In this document: positions 1 to 12,623 of the stretch, in pieces
Position numbering within the stretch: the first letter of the stretch is position 1
Layout: the number at the start of each line of letters is the position of its first letter
Source: Ulota crispa
Taxonomy: Eukaryota; Streptophyta; Bryopsida; Orthotrichales; Orthotrichaceae
Length of the DNA: 64,000 bases
NCBI GenBank assembly: GCA_963920765.1
Contig: OY987244.1
Coordinates: 22,362,358 to 22,426,357 of the forward strand
Direction of reading: 5' to 3'
The notes under the pieces: generated by a model
Told to the model about the DNA's origin: nothing
What the model saw: the letters and a program-made list of their open reading frames with translations, nothing else
Databases searched by the model: none
Translations under genes and position numbers: made by a program

Positions 1-940
1 AGTTTGACAGGATGGATTGAGATGTATTACCATTTAAAGCTAATCTTTAGATATTTTAGCCTTTGCGTAAAAAAATTAAGCCTCGTTGACTGCATATTGT
101 GGAGATTTTTTGCTCTATGGTGCTGAATTTATTGGTTGAATATGCTTCTACGCAGGCTAGGCATATTTACGTTAATTTCCGTGGTTAACATAGACGTGGA
201 ACACACCCTACACAGGCTTGCAAACATGGGTTAGGAATTCTTGATGCACTAAGTCTTTTTGCAAATCAAATTTCCAAATCATGTTTTTTGAGAAATAAAA
301 ATCTAAACTAATACATTGAATTTTTTGGCTTTACTAACAATCACCAAAAAAAGAAAGTGAAAAACAAACAAATCTCTAGTAGCTATTGCAATTCAAAGGC
401 TCATGTATTGATCTAAAACAGTAGTCATACTCAAATGAAGGGTCACAATATGTTCTTTATGATTTCCAACATGTTCCCATCATTGGAAACGTCTAATTCC
501 ATTTCTTAATCATCCAATGCTCCAAATGAATGAAATCAATTCTCACAAGACTAAGGCACATAGGAATATCTCAATATAACATTATTTTCTTACCCTTCAA
601 AATGTGACTTTGGAAGTCGTAGGGATACAGGAGTGGACACATGCAAGAGCTTCACAAGTTGCCTTGCACTAGAGTAGCCTTCTTTGCTGGCCTTGGCAAA
701 AATTCAAAGGCAATTGCCATGCTCATTATGCCTCCAATTTACTAATTCTTCAAAACCCTCCATAGATTTTTAAATTGCAAAAACCAATTTCAATAAAATT
801 CAAAACCCCACAGACCCCTTGCAAAAATCTCTTTCTCTAATAAAATTCAAAAAAATTGGTCAAAAATCCGAATAACACAATCCCAATAACACAGGGCTAG
901 CCCAAAAATCAATTTTGTCCCCTAAGGTAATTCTAGGCCT
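1..940. other. AT-rich gene-free stretch
   Basis: No open frame, splice pattern or repeat end that I can support. It is AT-rich intergenic DNA leading up to the first TTAA element. Confidence 0.6.
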
Positions 941-1862
941 TTAACCCTTAAAGGACCGAGCAAAGATTTCACCGAAAACTCTTAAAAACTGTCATTTTTA
1001 GAGCATCACCCAAATTTGAAAACAAAAACATTTTTATGCATATGTGACTGTAGGATATTGTAAAAGAATAGTTTTAGAAGATGTGGAAAAAATTTCACAA
1101 TTTTCCACCACGTGGATTGGAAGTTAGAATGGTTTGAATATTCAAAAACGTCTTGTGAAAAACCGGGCAGCTACCCTTCAGAAGGTGAAATTCCCAAGGA
1201 AAAAATGCCATGTGGGTGGTGCTTCTCTAAAATTCTTTATTCCACCTAAGTAAAGTACATGTCAAAAAAGTTTCAAATCATTTGGAGTTGTATAACATAT
1301 GGAAAAAAATTAGTAAGTAAAAAAAAGTAGAGAATGAGTCAAAACACTAAATTGTTAAGAATTTCATTATGGAAATGAAAATGCCAATCCCAATGGTCTT
1401 AATGTTGTCATAAACAATCTTCATCTTTTGGTTTTGTTTGTTTTCCAAAATGTTGAAAATTGAGTAAAATAAAGGACTTCAAAGTTTATTTTGGAGTAGA
1501 GAATCCATAAATTGCCTGCAAACAAAAAATCCTCATAACTTTCATCTTGTTGATCCAAACGGAATGATTGAAAGCTTCCTACATTCACAGAAATCTCCTA
1601 AACCAACTTAAATTTTTTTTTTTTGAAAAAAGTAATTTTTAAAAATCTGCCCAAGCTGCCCCTCAAACATAAAAAACAACATACTAGGCCATAACTTTTT
1701 ACTCATAATTTCAAATGTGATGAAATTGAGTGCATATGAAAGATAAACCTTGTCCCCACATTTTGTTAAAATTTCAGCCTAAAATATGAAAAGCTCCAAT
1801 CACAGGTACTTGCCTAAAATCGCTATGTTTCTAAAAAGGGGGTCTAGTCCTTTGGAGGTTAA
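941..1862 (+). mobile_element. TTAA-bounded inverted-repeat element, copy A
   Basis: It starts TTAACCCTTAAAGGACCGAG and ends CTAGTCCTTTGGAGGTTAA, so the ends are inverted repeats bounded by TTAA. The body is non-coding. It can be aligned by eye along most of its length with 8706-9642 in the same orientation, and with 1951-2870 and 11425-12354 in reverse. Shared blocks include the stretch around 1290-1600. The TTAA edge and C-rich tip resemble piggyBac-type ends, but no transposase is present, so it would be a non-autonomous element. The superfamily assignment is inference. Confidence 0.75.
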
Positions 1863-1950
1863 GGACTAAGGTAGAGTGTCACAAAATCATCTTTGTCAAC
1901 AATGTTTTCTCTTTTTGAAGTTGTTGAACCTTGTAAACAATTTGACAAAT

Positions 1951-2870
1951 TTCCCCTTAAAAGACTGTTGTCCCTTTGGGGGACAATGGGGATTTTGGGC
2001 ATGTACCTATGGCTAAACTATTTTGTGTAAATTTTTGAAACTTTTATGGAAGATGGGAATTCATCTAATTTTTTCCTCATTCTAACATTTGACAAAGAAG
2101 TTATGCAAGAATTTCTGCTGCCTGAGGGTGGGAGGGCAATTTGGACAGCACAAAAATTTCTTTAAAATTTCCATTTTTCTAATATTAAAATCAAAAATTG
2201 ATTCTTTAGATTTTTTTACACCTGGGAAGCTTTGAATCATTCCATTTCAATCAATGAGATGAAAGTTATGAGATGTTTTAGTTTGTGGGCAGTTACAGAT
2301 CCTCTACTCTAAAATAAACTTTGAAGTCATGTATTTTCTACAGTTTTCAATATTTGGGAAAAAAACTAAACCAAAAGAAGCAGATTGCTTATTACAACAT
2401 AATAACCATTGGGATTTGCATTTTTCATTTCAATAATTAAATTCTTAACAATCTAGTGATTTGATTCATTCTCTACTTCTTCTTACTTACTATTTTTTTC
2501 CAATGGGTTGTATAGTTCCAATTGATTTGAAAATTCTCCCACACATGCCTAACTTGGTCTTCTACATGGAAAAAATAGACCTCAACTTTGTGTAGAGCAA
2601 TTTTATTCATGTAAGAGTGGTCAAAGGCTTCTAAATTTTTTGGACACCATGGAAAAAAACCTTAATTTTCACTTTAGATGTAAATATCTCCCTCGTCTCT
2701 ATCTATAATGATCTGATTTTTTTCCCGCAAGTACCTCTTCTATTTTAAGACAAGATCCTATGGTTGGATTTCCCAAAAAAGAAAAAGAACCTACTTTCTT
2801 ACTCATCCCCTACAAGTGGTAGTTTTCAGTGATTTTGAGAGAAAAAAGGGCTCAGTCCTTTAGGGGTTAA
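1951..2870 (-). mobile_element. TTAA-bounded inverted-repeat element, copy B (reverse orientation)
   Basis: Same family as 941-1862 but reversed, so the two copies form a large inverted pair with about 90 bp between them. The right end reads CAGTCCTTTAGGGGTTAA. The left end is worn (CCCCTTAAAAGAC) and is followed by a subterminal hairpin, TTGTCCCTTTGGGGGACAA. About 920 bp, no coding capacity. Confidence 0.7.
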
Positions 2871-5183
2871 GAACAACAATTTTGGCAAATTTTCCTTAAA
2901 AGAACAATAATTTGTACTTGATCTAACTTGGTTCATAATTTTGGAATCCTTGTGGAATTATTTGTGAGTTTTCAAAGTCAACAACTTGTAGAGATTTCTG
3001 TGTTTGTAAAGAGAGCAAGTAACTACTCACTACTTACCCTTCATTTTACATTGGAAGATTCAAAAGCAATATCTAATTTTAGTTAGTACTTTGGTGTCTT
3101 AAAAGCAAAACATTTAGAAAAAATCAAAAGTTTGTAGTTGCAAGCCTTATATGGTATAATCTGATTTACACAATATTTCTTTAATTTTTATTTGCGTTTT
3201 CTTGCAAGTATTCATGACTTATGCAAAGAAAAGCCACTTGGGTTGTAAGAAAAGAAAAGAAAAGAAATTGTGAAGGAATGGAATTTGCCATTTGTGTGGT
3301 AATATGGTAGGATTTTCAAAATTTGTTTTGAAATTTTTCTTATACGATTTTGAACAAAATAAAACTAGCAATGAACATTTAAACTGTTTGTGAATTTTTT
3401 AAATATGCGTTTTGGAATGATTGACAAAACACATGAGATTCATGACTTTTTCAAATTGTAAATTTGTTTACTGTTTCTTTTTATATAAAATGTACAAATT
3501 TTGATCTATCTACAACTTAACCAAGAATGTGAAGGCTCCAAATGAGGTTTTCTTTTTGGTTTTGTAAGAAAATTTTAAAATCTTACAGTTTTAGCTACCA
3601 CTCAAAAATTTATGTCAAAGTAATTATTCATTTTGTGCCTGTGATAAAATTTTGACGGTTAGTATTTTGCAAGTCGAAATGTGTACATTTCATACTAGAA
3701 ATCATGAATTCACCAGTGTAGACTTAAGTTTGAGTTCAAATGCTGCAAATTTAGCTGAAATGTCAACTTCAAAATACCGATATTTTCTTTGGTTTTATAT
3801 TACATACAACAAATGAGGAAAAGTGCTGCTCATGAAAGAAAACTTTACCTTCGTGTATCTTTTGTTCATTTTTAACAATCAAAGAATAATTTTCTTGATT
3901 GGTCAATTGAAGGTAAAATCAAAACTTAAATCTAGAAACTAAGACACCAAATTTGTTTTGAATGAATCAAATTTTATTGTTAAAAGTCATTTTAAAGAAG
4001 GTGACTATTGATTACAATTTTTGAAAAAATTAACTGAAAGTCTGAAATTGTTCAGATTGAAAGACAACTCACAATATCATATTGTGAAAGTATGAAATTA
4101 AAGACTCTATGTAATTTGAATGTCATAAGCTAGCTTAAAATTGACATATAGGTATATGGCAATGGATTTGATTTTAGAAGGATTAAGATTCCACAATATC
4201 TATTTAGAACGGTTTAGAGATGTAATTCAATGGGCAAGGAAAATCCCAAGGCATCCTACCTTAGATATCAATTGAATACATCCACTTGTGTAAACAATAG
4301 ATTGACTGAGGCTTTTAATGTAAAGTTTCTTGAAATGTAGGCCAGTAGTGCTACTTTTTTGGTCAAAGATGGATGACATGCAGACACACCAATGAACACG
4401 GTGCTAATTTGTTAAATACACCACATTTTGGTGTTGTGGGCATTTAGGGGTGTGAGCACAACATATTGTCATTTGGAAACATAAAGGTGAGATTATTATT
4501 TAAATGCAGCAATTTGAAAAATAACATAACTAAATAAAACATCAAGATACTACTGATAACAAAAAGATTACCAATTGACAAAAAAAGAAGTTAAATTAAA
4601 ATTATGTGTTGCTGACCAAGTGAGTGAGTATATGCCCTTACCTTCATAACCCCCAAGTGCTCAAGCCATTTTCACCAAAATTAGGGTTTTGGGAAATTTA
4701 CAACTTTGATGCATTGTATCTCAATTAATTGGATGATCCACAAAAAGTGACCATTGAAAACAGTGGAACACCTACTTAGAAAATGATTTGCAAATTTTGG
4801 GAATAGTTGACCATGGGAGATGGGAGATTATAACATTTGATCAAACAACATGCAATGGCAAAATCTCATTTTTTGGTAGGTAGTTGCTATTTATTAATTT
4901 CTGTAAAATTCTACAAGCTCCTAATTCCTCTCAAATTTTCTAAGTAGCAAGAGTAGATGTGAATGCACACACTTGCAAATTAATAAAGATTGTACTTCTT
5001 TGTATGTTAGTTTTAGGGCTTCATCATGGAAAACAATGATAGGCACAATTGGTGAGGGTTGGCAATTTGCACAACATGTTCTATCAAAATTTTATGCAAG
5101 ACACTAGGAGCTCTATGCAAAATATTGAGATATCTATGCAAAATATAAAGAGAGTTGTCCAAAACATCCAGAAATTGGACAAC
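2871..5183. other. AT-rich gene-free stretch
   Basis: No supported gene. Only short homopolymer runs and a small AAAAG repeat near 3248 stand out. Confidence 0.55.
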
Positions 5184-5419
5184 GCTATTTTGTGAGCATA
5201 ATATGGTGAGCTATGAGCGGTGAGCCAAGAATTTTGTGAGCATGAATCAATCTTAAGCTCAAAATCAATCAAAAACCCAAAAATTTAGCAAATTTTTCAA
5301 GAGAAAAAAGTTCAAAATGCATAAATGAAGGGCCCACCATACATGGATTTAAGTGAAATTTAGTAATTTGACAAAAAAATGTACGCTCATGGCTCACAAA
5401 TCCTTGCTCACAATATAGC
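5184..5419. mobile_element. small foldback MITE
   Basis: The left arm at about 5184-5219 (GCTATTTTGTGAGC ... ATGAGCG) matches the reverse complement of 5384-5419 (CGCTCAT ... GCTCACAATATAGC) at roughly 80% over 35 bases. Total length is about 236 bp, with no coding sequence. Arms this long around a short centre fit a MITE or foldback element. I could not define a target duplication. Confidence 0.5.
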
Positions 5420-5482
5420 ATTCCTTGGCTTTTGCACAAGTTGATCTTATTTTTTTACTTGAACTCTTTTGGATTCATTTTC

Positions 5483-6952
5483 TTAACCCCTAAAGGACCA
5501 TTTGTCCGTTCAACGAACAAATGGGATTTTGGGCAAGTACCTACGACCTCAATTTTTGTCCTGGTTTTTTTAAACTTTTTTGAAAATAGAAAAACACATT
5601 AGCTTTTGGGGAATCTAATTTTTATTCCAATTGATGCCAAGGAGCAAACGTTATGCCCAAATAAGCACAAATTTGGGGACTTCGGGCAGCAAAAAAAATC
5701 TTATAAAAACTAGAAAAAAAATTTAATTTTTTTCTCATAGACTATGTGTTTGTCTACATCTGAAGCTTTGATTCATTCCATTTGAATTGGTTATGAGAAA
5801 GTTATGGACAATCTTGTTTTTTGGGCAATTCAAGCATCTTCTTGAAAAATAACTTATAAACTTCAAATTTTAATGCAAGTATAACATTTTTTCAAAAAAA
5901 TTGTTTGAGAGTGTGAAGTTTGCTTTCTAAAACAATCTCACCATTGGGATTATTGCATTTCAATTCCATTGTAGGGTTATTAGCAATTTAAGTTTTGTTC
6001 AATCTCATACCTTCTTCTACCCAATGTTTTTTTCAAAGAATGAAAATTAATTATTTTTTATTGTTTTTTTTTTCCCAAAATTACCAACTCAACTTCCCAC
6101 CATGCAAAAATAGAATTCCAAACTTTGTGGTGCAAAAATTTTAAGTTAAAAAAGTTCAAAGTCAAATAATCTAGTTAGGCAAGGTGCAAAATAAGCTATT
6201 TTTACACTTTAACCCCTAAGCCCCCAATTGACCATTTTCTGGTTGCTGCCTGTTTTTTTTGGAGTACCTGAGACAAAAAAAAACTTTTTTCAAATAAACA
6301 TTTTTTTTCCATAATAGATAACCAAGTCTACTTTCCAACTTAACTTGAATCATGTCAATCCAAGTTAAACTCCTCCAAGGAAATTTTTTCAAAGACAAAC
6401 ACTTCAATATTTGCTAGTGTTGTAGAATTTACTATATCGGGAAACTAATGATGTTCCCTCCTTTCAAAAGATAGCATTTTTGAATTTTAGGATAGAATGT
6501 CTATTTTTAACCAATTATACCAAATTTTGAAATCTATGAGTAAAATTTGTAATTTTGGTGAATATTAACTGGTAAATGCTTCTAAATTCATTAAATAAGT
6601 GTACAACACTTTTTTTGAATATTTGACCATATGGATAATTGCTAAACATCATGATTCTTCTTTTTTCTTTTGAAAAATCTTTCATTAAAGTTACAAGAGT
6701 TTTTTTTTTTGAATGCATTTATGTTTTGCCCTTACCCCCTTGAGCGTTTAGGGGTTAAACACAAATATCTTCCAATCTATGCAATCAAAATTCTTGAATT
6801 TTGTATGACACACTCCTATACTAGTGTAGTACAAGATCCTATAGTCAAATATGCAAAAATATTAATTTTCAAACTTTTTTACTCTTTGCCATAGAAGTGG
6901 CAGTTTTGAGTGTCTTTTGATAAAATAAAGGCCATGGTCCTTTAGGGGTTAA
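5483..6952 (-). mobile_element. TTAA-bounded element, copy C, carrying a nested insertion
   Basis: It starts TTAACCCCTAAAGGACC and ends GGTCCTTTAGGGGTTAA. The span is 1470 bp, but removing the nested element at 6209-6758 with one TTAA leaves about 920 bp, the length of the other family members. Just inside the left end is a strong hairpin (CATTTGTCC ... GAACAAATG), as in copies B and E. It runs in the orientation of copies B and E. Confidence 0.75.
6209..6758. mobile_element. 550 bp TTAA element nested in copy C
   Basis: It is bounded by TTAACCCCTAAG on the left and CGTTTAGGGGTTAA on the right. The flanks joined across one TTAA read ACTTTAAACACAAATATCT. The same place in uninterrupted copy E reads ACTTTAGATGTAAATATCT (near 12153-12171), and copy B is alike. 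This is an in-window empty-site comparison showing a clean insertion at TTAA. The interior is T-rich and non-coding, and it is a different subfamily from its host element. Confidence 0.75.
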
Positions 6953-8705
6953 TAGAGCTGGTCATATGCCTAGCATTTTTCTTAACATTTTTATTGGGAA
7001 AAACACTCTAAAACTTTAGAATAGGAAACCAACTTCAAGAAACTTCTCATACAAAGTTTCTTTTTCAACAAATTTTGGCTTCCACATACAATAATGTTTT
7101 CAAAAAATGAACAAAAGAATTTAGGTTTTAGCTAGCTTTAGAGAAAGGGGGAAAAAGAAGGAAACTAGCCAAAAATTAAAATTTTGACAAGCTTGATCAA
7201 CATAGGGCCACACTTACCTTAGGTGAAGTTAAGGGTAATAAGCAAAAATGGTTGCCATTATAGAATGAGGTTGAGTCAAGGTCTAAGAAGGAAATAGCTT
7301 TGCCCCTCAACCAGTAGGCAAGATCTCAAAATTTCAGTTGTAACGTAAATAGTTGTGCGCGTCTTGCACTTCAAGCAAGCATAATTACATATTCCATCAT
7401 GATTTTTTGTTTACAAACTAAAATGGTTTGAAAATAATTGCATTAGAAACATGCTCTTTGGGCACACGTCCTCTAATTTTTTTGTGGAAGTATACCAAAT
7501 ACTATATAAGTACTAGCTTGCCAAAAATTGCTATATTGCCAGAAATTAATGTTTGGTCCTTTTGAGGTTAACATATTTTTGCAAGATACCTTGATTGATA
7601 CATTTAAGTAACTATCTTACATCCATGTAAAAAAGATAACCTCTAGAATCTATTACACAACAAAGCTTCATACACAAGCAACAAAATATTGTGGAAACTT
7701 TGTAAAATCTCAATTGTTTACCATTTAATTTTGAAGATGTTTGAATAGGTTTTTGTTTTTATGTGACTTCACCAAACTCATTAGCATAGACATCTTTTGC
7801 TACAAAGTTTTTAACAAAATGATATTTGTAACTTCAATTGCTACAAGTCCTATTTAACTACTAAAGACTATTCACAGCTCATAAATAATAATCCAAAAAC
7901 TGATTTAGTTTGCAAAATGTTGTAAGATACTTGTAAAACATCAAGAGATGCTTACAAAGCATAGGAAAATATATTCAAATGAGAAAGTACATGCAAAACA
8001 TGGAGGAATGTTCAAATGTATTAGGACACAGAAAGTTTATAGTTATATGAATAATCCATAAGTAGCTAAATCATTGTGTAACATCAACATCTTCAATCTA
8101 GTTTTTTATATTGAAATTTTCAAACCTCCAAGCCCATTTGTTAACAAGGAAAGCATACCTTACTTTATACAAACCCCCATCTCCTTGAAGTTAGAAGAAA
8201 TTTGGCTGCATACTATAGCCAAATAATCTTGCTAGTAGGTACTGAGTTGCAAGGAAGATCACAAGTTTGTTTTGTTTTTCATTGCTCTAGCAATAGGCAA
8301 TTCAAAATGCATGTATGTAAGGAAGAAAATGGATAGAACACTCTAGGTTTGCAAGTTCATCTATAAAATCAACCAGTAAAGGTAAATTTCATCCAAATGT
8401 TGACATACATAATGAATTCAAAAGACCAGGGATGCCACAGCTTTATTCAAATTATCCAAATTTTATATTTAGTTCTGATAATGTTTAAGCAATTAGTGTC
8501 AAAATGGGATAAAGCGGTTCTAGTGAAAATTCGTCCAATACTGTTTCCATGAAAAGTACTAAGGGTAGACTTCCAAATTATGTTATTTTTGATGAAATCC
8601 AAAATGTCATATCCTAGAACAAACTTGTGCATGGAAGTCTAGCTAATTGGCATATTATAAAATTGACAAATTTGTCTTGCATGATTTAAATACAGCGCTT
8701 GTGTT
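6953..8705. other. gene-free stretch with a single worn element end
   Basis: No gene is supported. Around 7520-7571 the sequence (TTGCCAAAAATTGCTATATTG ... TCCTTTTGAGGTTAA) resembles the right end of TTAA copies A and D, so a decayed or truncated copy probably ends at the TTAA at 7568-7571. I could not find its other end. Confidence 0.45.
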
Positions 8706-9642
8706 TTAACCCCTAAAGCACTAAGCTCAAATTTTCACCAAAACGCTTTAAATCTGCCATTTCTAGTACAAGTATCATACTTTAGAAAAAAAAACTTTTT
8801 TGACAAGTTTAGCCATAAGATCTTGTACTACACTAGTATCAAAAGATTTGGAAAAAAATTTAGGAGTTTTCACCATGTAACTTGTTAGATATTTGAGTTT
8901 GAATTGACAAAAAGCCATTTTTTGTCTTTGAAAAAATTTGGGCAGCTGCGCTTCACAAGGTCATATTTGTATGAAAAAAATCCAAAATAGTTGTAGTTTT
9001 TTAGATTTGTTCTTCAAAGCAAGTTGGGTACACACTCAAAAAACTTCCAATCATATGGAATTGTAAAACACATGGAAAAAAATAGTAAGTAAAATGAAGT
9101 AGAGAATGATTCAAACCACTAAATTGTTAAGAACAAAATTATGGAAGTGAAAAATTCCAATCCCAATGGTTGTCATGTTGTGATAAACAATTTGTATATT
9201 TGGGGTTTTTTTTGTTTTTCTAAAATGTTGAAAATTGAGTAAATTAATGGACTTCAAAAGTTTGTTTTAGAGTAAAGAATCCATAGCTGCCTGCAAACAA
9301 AATCTCCTCATAACTTTCATCACATTGATCAAAATGGAATGATTCAAAGCTTCCCAAGTATGTATAAATATAAAGAACCAATTTCAAAAAATAAAATAAA
9401 ATAAAAAAACGTGATATTTAAAAAAAAAAATTGGCTACCCGTTGAGCAAAGAAAACTACAAATAATACATTAAATTTTGAACCATGAAGCCAAAAGTTAT
9501 GAAAATTGTTGGGCCTTAAAGCTACTCCGTGGACACATCATGTGTGAAAATTTCAAAGAAAAAAATGAAAACCCCATTGGTAGTGAGTTGCCCAAAATTG
9601 CTATGTTGCCAAAAAAAAGTTGTTCAATGCGTTAGGGGCCAA
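8706..9642 (+). mobile_element. TTAA-bounded element, copy D
   Basis: It starts TTAACCCCTAAAGCACTAAG and ends GCGTTAGGGGCCAA, the final TTAA having decayed. It is about 937 bp and matches copy A along its length in the same orientation (for example 9040-9350 against 1265-1580). No coding capacity. Confidence 0.7.
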
Positions 9643-11424
9643 AAAGCTTCTACAAAGTGAACCTGATCTAATATTGGTAATTGAATTTAGTTAATAATAG
9701 AAACTCACCAACATTATACAACATGCTGTCACAAATACTAGAACTTGATTATTTTCTAGCAACGCTTATAACATACCATCGAAATTATTGTCACTAGCAT
9801 TCCAACGAGTATACTATTCATTTGCTTTTGACGAGAATTCCACTAGTGAAACTGTCTTGAACAATTGATGCCACTACATTTTGAACTTCAACATATTTTA
9901 GATTTTTTAAACAACTAGGCTATCATGCTCCTTCACTAGTTTGCTCCGTACTCACATGGAAATAATCAACAAGGTTTTTTGTATTCCACAATAGACTATG
10001 TAGAGATGTGGACAAAACGATCCATTCTTCACTCAAACCCTTCCCATGTAATCAATTTGTCTTCAAATCCAAAATCAATTACATATTTTAAAAGCTTATG
10101 ACGGGGACAATATGCATTAAAATTTGAAGTGGAGACTATTCCAACTCCATACCTTTAACGTATGTCAAGTGCAATTATGCATTATCAAATGCGCTAAATT
10201 CATCAACTTCAAGTCTTCCACTACCAGTTTTTTTTAGCTTGTAACCACCTTTAAGAGCTTGAAATTACCTCAACTCAAGCGAGCTTCTTGTAGATAGAAA
10301 GAGGAACATAGTGCACTAAAATTTGACTTGAATCAAATTAGGAAAAGTGTTAATAAAACAACATTTGAAAAAAGCATCAAATTATTATTTATTTGTTTAT
10401 AAAATCAATATAAATCCACCCGCAATCTAAAACCAATACATTCTCAATCTATTATTAGAACTTTTGAGATATACAATTTAAAATTTTGAATTTAATGAAA
10501 TATTGAGTGTGTGGGAGGGGTGTGATGTGGGAATGCATCTTTGTGTCCCCATCTCTATTATAAGTTGTTTATCCTATTATCACTCCACTCCTATTATCAC
10601 TTTTCTATCTTAAAAATTTCATATCTTTTAGGGCTTAGTTCCAAATCCAAGTTTACAAGTATTGCAAGAAAGGCCTTAGAGTATTTCACTAGTAATGCAA
10701 ATTTTGTTCCATTTGACCAAAATTTGCAAAAGATATAGCATATTAGCTATGTAGACCTTAGTTAGATATACAATTTATTGCCCCAATGCCTTAGCTATAG
10801 CAATGTTAATTGCAAAATACCAAAATAAATGAAAATTGTCAACTAAGTTAACATTTATGAATGACCACATAGGCCAAGGAAAGGAAGATGAAGTTTAAAA
10901 ATGAAAATGACAAAAATTTATCATGTATATATCACAATGAAAACCTCTAAGGAAGTGATAAGGAAGTGATAATCAGGCAATTTCAAATTTGAGGGGAACC
11001 TTGACCTTACCTCATTGAAACCTTAATAACTAACTCAAAATTCACTCATTTAGGAATTTGGAACTTAATACAAAAACTTAACTTGATTATCTTTCAGATG
11101 AGACCATAACCATGTCATTTGATATATTAACTATTTTTTAATTAAATTTTTACCTAAGGCCCAATGATAATAGGGTAAACTACCTGTACCCCTACCAACT
11201 TTGATAAAAAAAGCTTGACATCTGACCAACTTTGCTTGGACATGAAAATTTGCTACAAGAATGAAAAAAATCCCAAGGATGAAGCAAATCCTAAAGAACG
11301 AAGAAAAGGTTCATGAAGACTTCCATTACTGTGAAAGTCAAATTGACAACCTACATTAATAATTGGTTGTCAAAAGAGACAACCTCCACAACACAAAATG
11401 GATTGTAAAGGAACAACCAAAACC
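9643..11424. other. AT-rich gene-free stretch
   Basis: No gene, element end or tandem repeat that I can support. Short open frames here have no recognisable content and the composition of the surrounding intergenic DNA. Confidence 0.5.
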
Positions 11425-12354
11425 TTAACCCCTAAAGGACAATTTTCCCTTCGCGGGACAGGTGGGAGTTTGGGCATGTACCTTTGGATAGATTATTTTG
11501 TGTGATTTTTTGAAACTTTTATTGAAGGTGGGGAAAATAAAGATCTATGTTGGCATCTAATTTTTTCATCATTCTGATAATTATTGAAGAAGTCATACAT
11601 GAAAATCTGAAAAGCAAGGGAGGACTGCCCGCCCGGGCAGCCCAAAAACTTCTTTAATTAAAAAAAAAAAAAAATTGAAATTGGTTTTTTAGATTTTTTG
11701 ATAGGTGAGAAGCTTTGAATCATTCAATTTCAATCAATGACATGAAAGTTATGAGGAGTTTTTGTTTGTGGGCAGTTATGGAATCTCTACTCTAAAATAA
11801 ACTTTGAAGTCCTTTATTTTACTCAAATTTTATTATTTTGAAAAAAAAAAAAAAACCAAAGGATGTAAATTGTTTATCACAACATTATGACCGTTGGGAT
11901 TTGCATTTTTCATTTTAACAATTAAATCCTTAACAATTTAGTGATTTGACTCATTCTCTACTTCTTTTTAGTTACTGATTTTTCTTATGTGTTGTGTAGT
12001 TCCAATTGTTTTGAAAATATTCCGACACATAGCTAACTTGAACTCCTACATGGGAAAAATACAGCGCAAAGTTGCGTAGAGCAATTATTTTCATGTAAGA
12101 ATGTTCAAAGGCTTCTGAAATTTTATCGGCAACATGAAAAAACTTTTCTTTTCACTTTAGATGTAAATATCTCACTCATGTCCATCCGAAATGACTTGAT
12201 TTTTTTTTCCACAAGTACCTAATCTAGTCTAGGGCAAAATCCTATGGTTGGATTTCCCAAATTTAAAAAAAAAATTACCTTCTTACTAACCCCCCAAAAG
12301 TGGCAGTTTTAAGTGATTTTCACTGAAAAAATGGCTAAATCCTTTAGGGGTTAA
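11425..12354 (-). mobile_element. TTAA-bounded element, copy E
   Basis: It starts TTAACCCCTAAAGGAC and ends ATCCTTTAGGGGTTAA, 930 bp. It is the best preserved and uninterrupted member, so it serves as the reference for the site of the nested insertion in copy C. A subterminal hairpin (TTTTCCCTTCGCGGGACA) follows the left end. No protein is encoded, and the required transposase would have to come from elsewhere. Confidence 0.8.
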
Positions 12355-12391
12355 AACGACAAGCCACACACCTCTTCTCCAACCATCATGC

Positions 12392-12401
12392 GCCACGTGG
12401 C
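12392..12401. promoter_or_regulatory. palindromic G-box
   Basis: GCCACGTGGC is a perfect 10 bp palindrome with the CACGTG core bound by plant bZIP and bHLH factors. It lies at the start of the GC-richer island, 70-80 bp upstream of the short open frame at 12471. Confidence 0.4.
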
Positions 12402-12470
12402 AATAAAGAGGGACAGTAGAGGGTCGAGGGCGCTCTGGCGATCAAAGCTTCCTCACCAGCAAAGTTCGAA

Positions 12471-12623
12471 ATGCAGGCTTCGGATGCTTTAGCGCCGCCT
12501 TTGAGATTTGCATTTTCCGGACCTCCGCCCTGCGCAGATTCATGGCCATGGCCCATGGGCCTCGTAATCGGGGTCATCGATAGGGTTCCTCTTCTCCAGT
12601 ACGGAACTCCATCGGTCTTCTGA
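12471..12623 (+). CDS. short hypothetical ORF (50 aa), possibly a first exon
   Basis: An ATG-to-TGA frame of 50 codons beginning MQASDALAPPLRFAFSGPPP. It lies in a stretch whose base composition rises sharply above that of the flanking elements. I do not recognise the protein. A possible intron follows: a splice acceptor (TTTTCTTGCAG, ending near 12721) lies before a second composition-rich stretch (12722-12850) with a short open frame beginning RSDYDGWKASWKSKPDRR. That makes a two-exon gene or its remnant conceivable, but I cannot define the donor or show that the frames agree. No promoter beyond the upstream G-box is evident. It could equally be a non-coding or decayed exon. Confidence 0.25.
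   Translation: MQASDALAPPLRFAFSGPPPCADSWPWPMGLVIGVIDRVPLLQYGTPSVF

Noticed and set aside
5084-10738. Several 60-75 codon open frames on both strands of the AT-rich left third
   Set aside because: Low-complexity composition, no recognisable motifs, and most lie across repeat elements whose other copies do not keep the frame.
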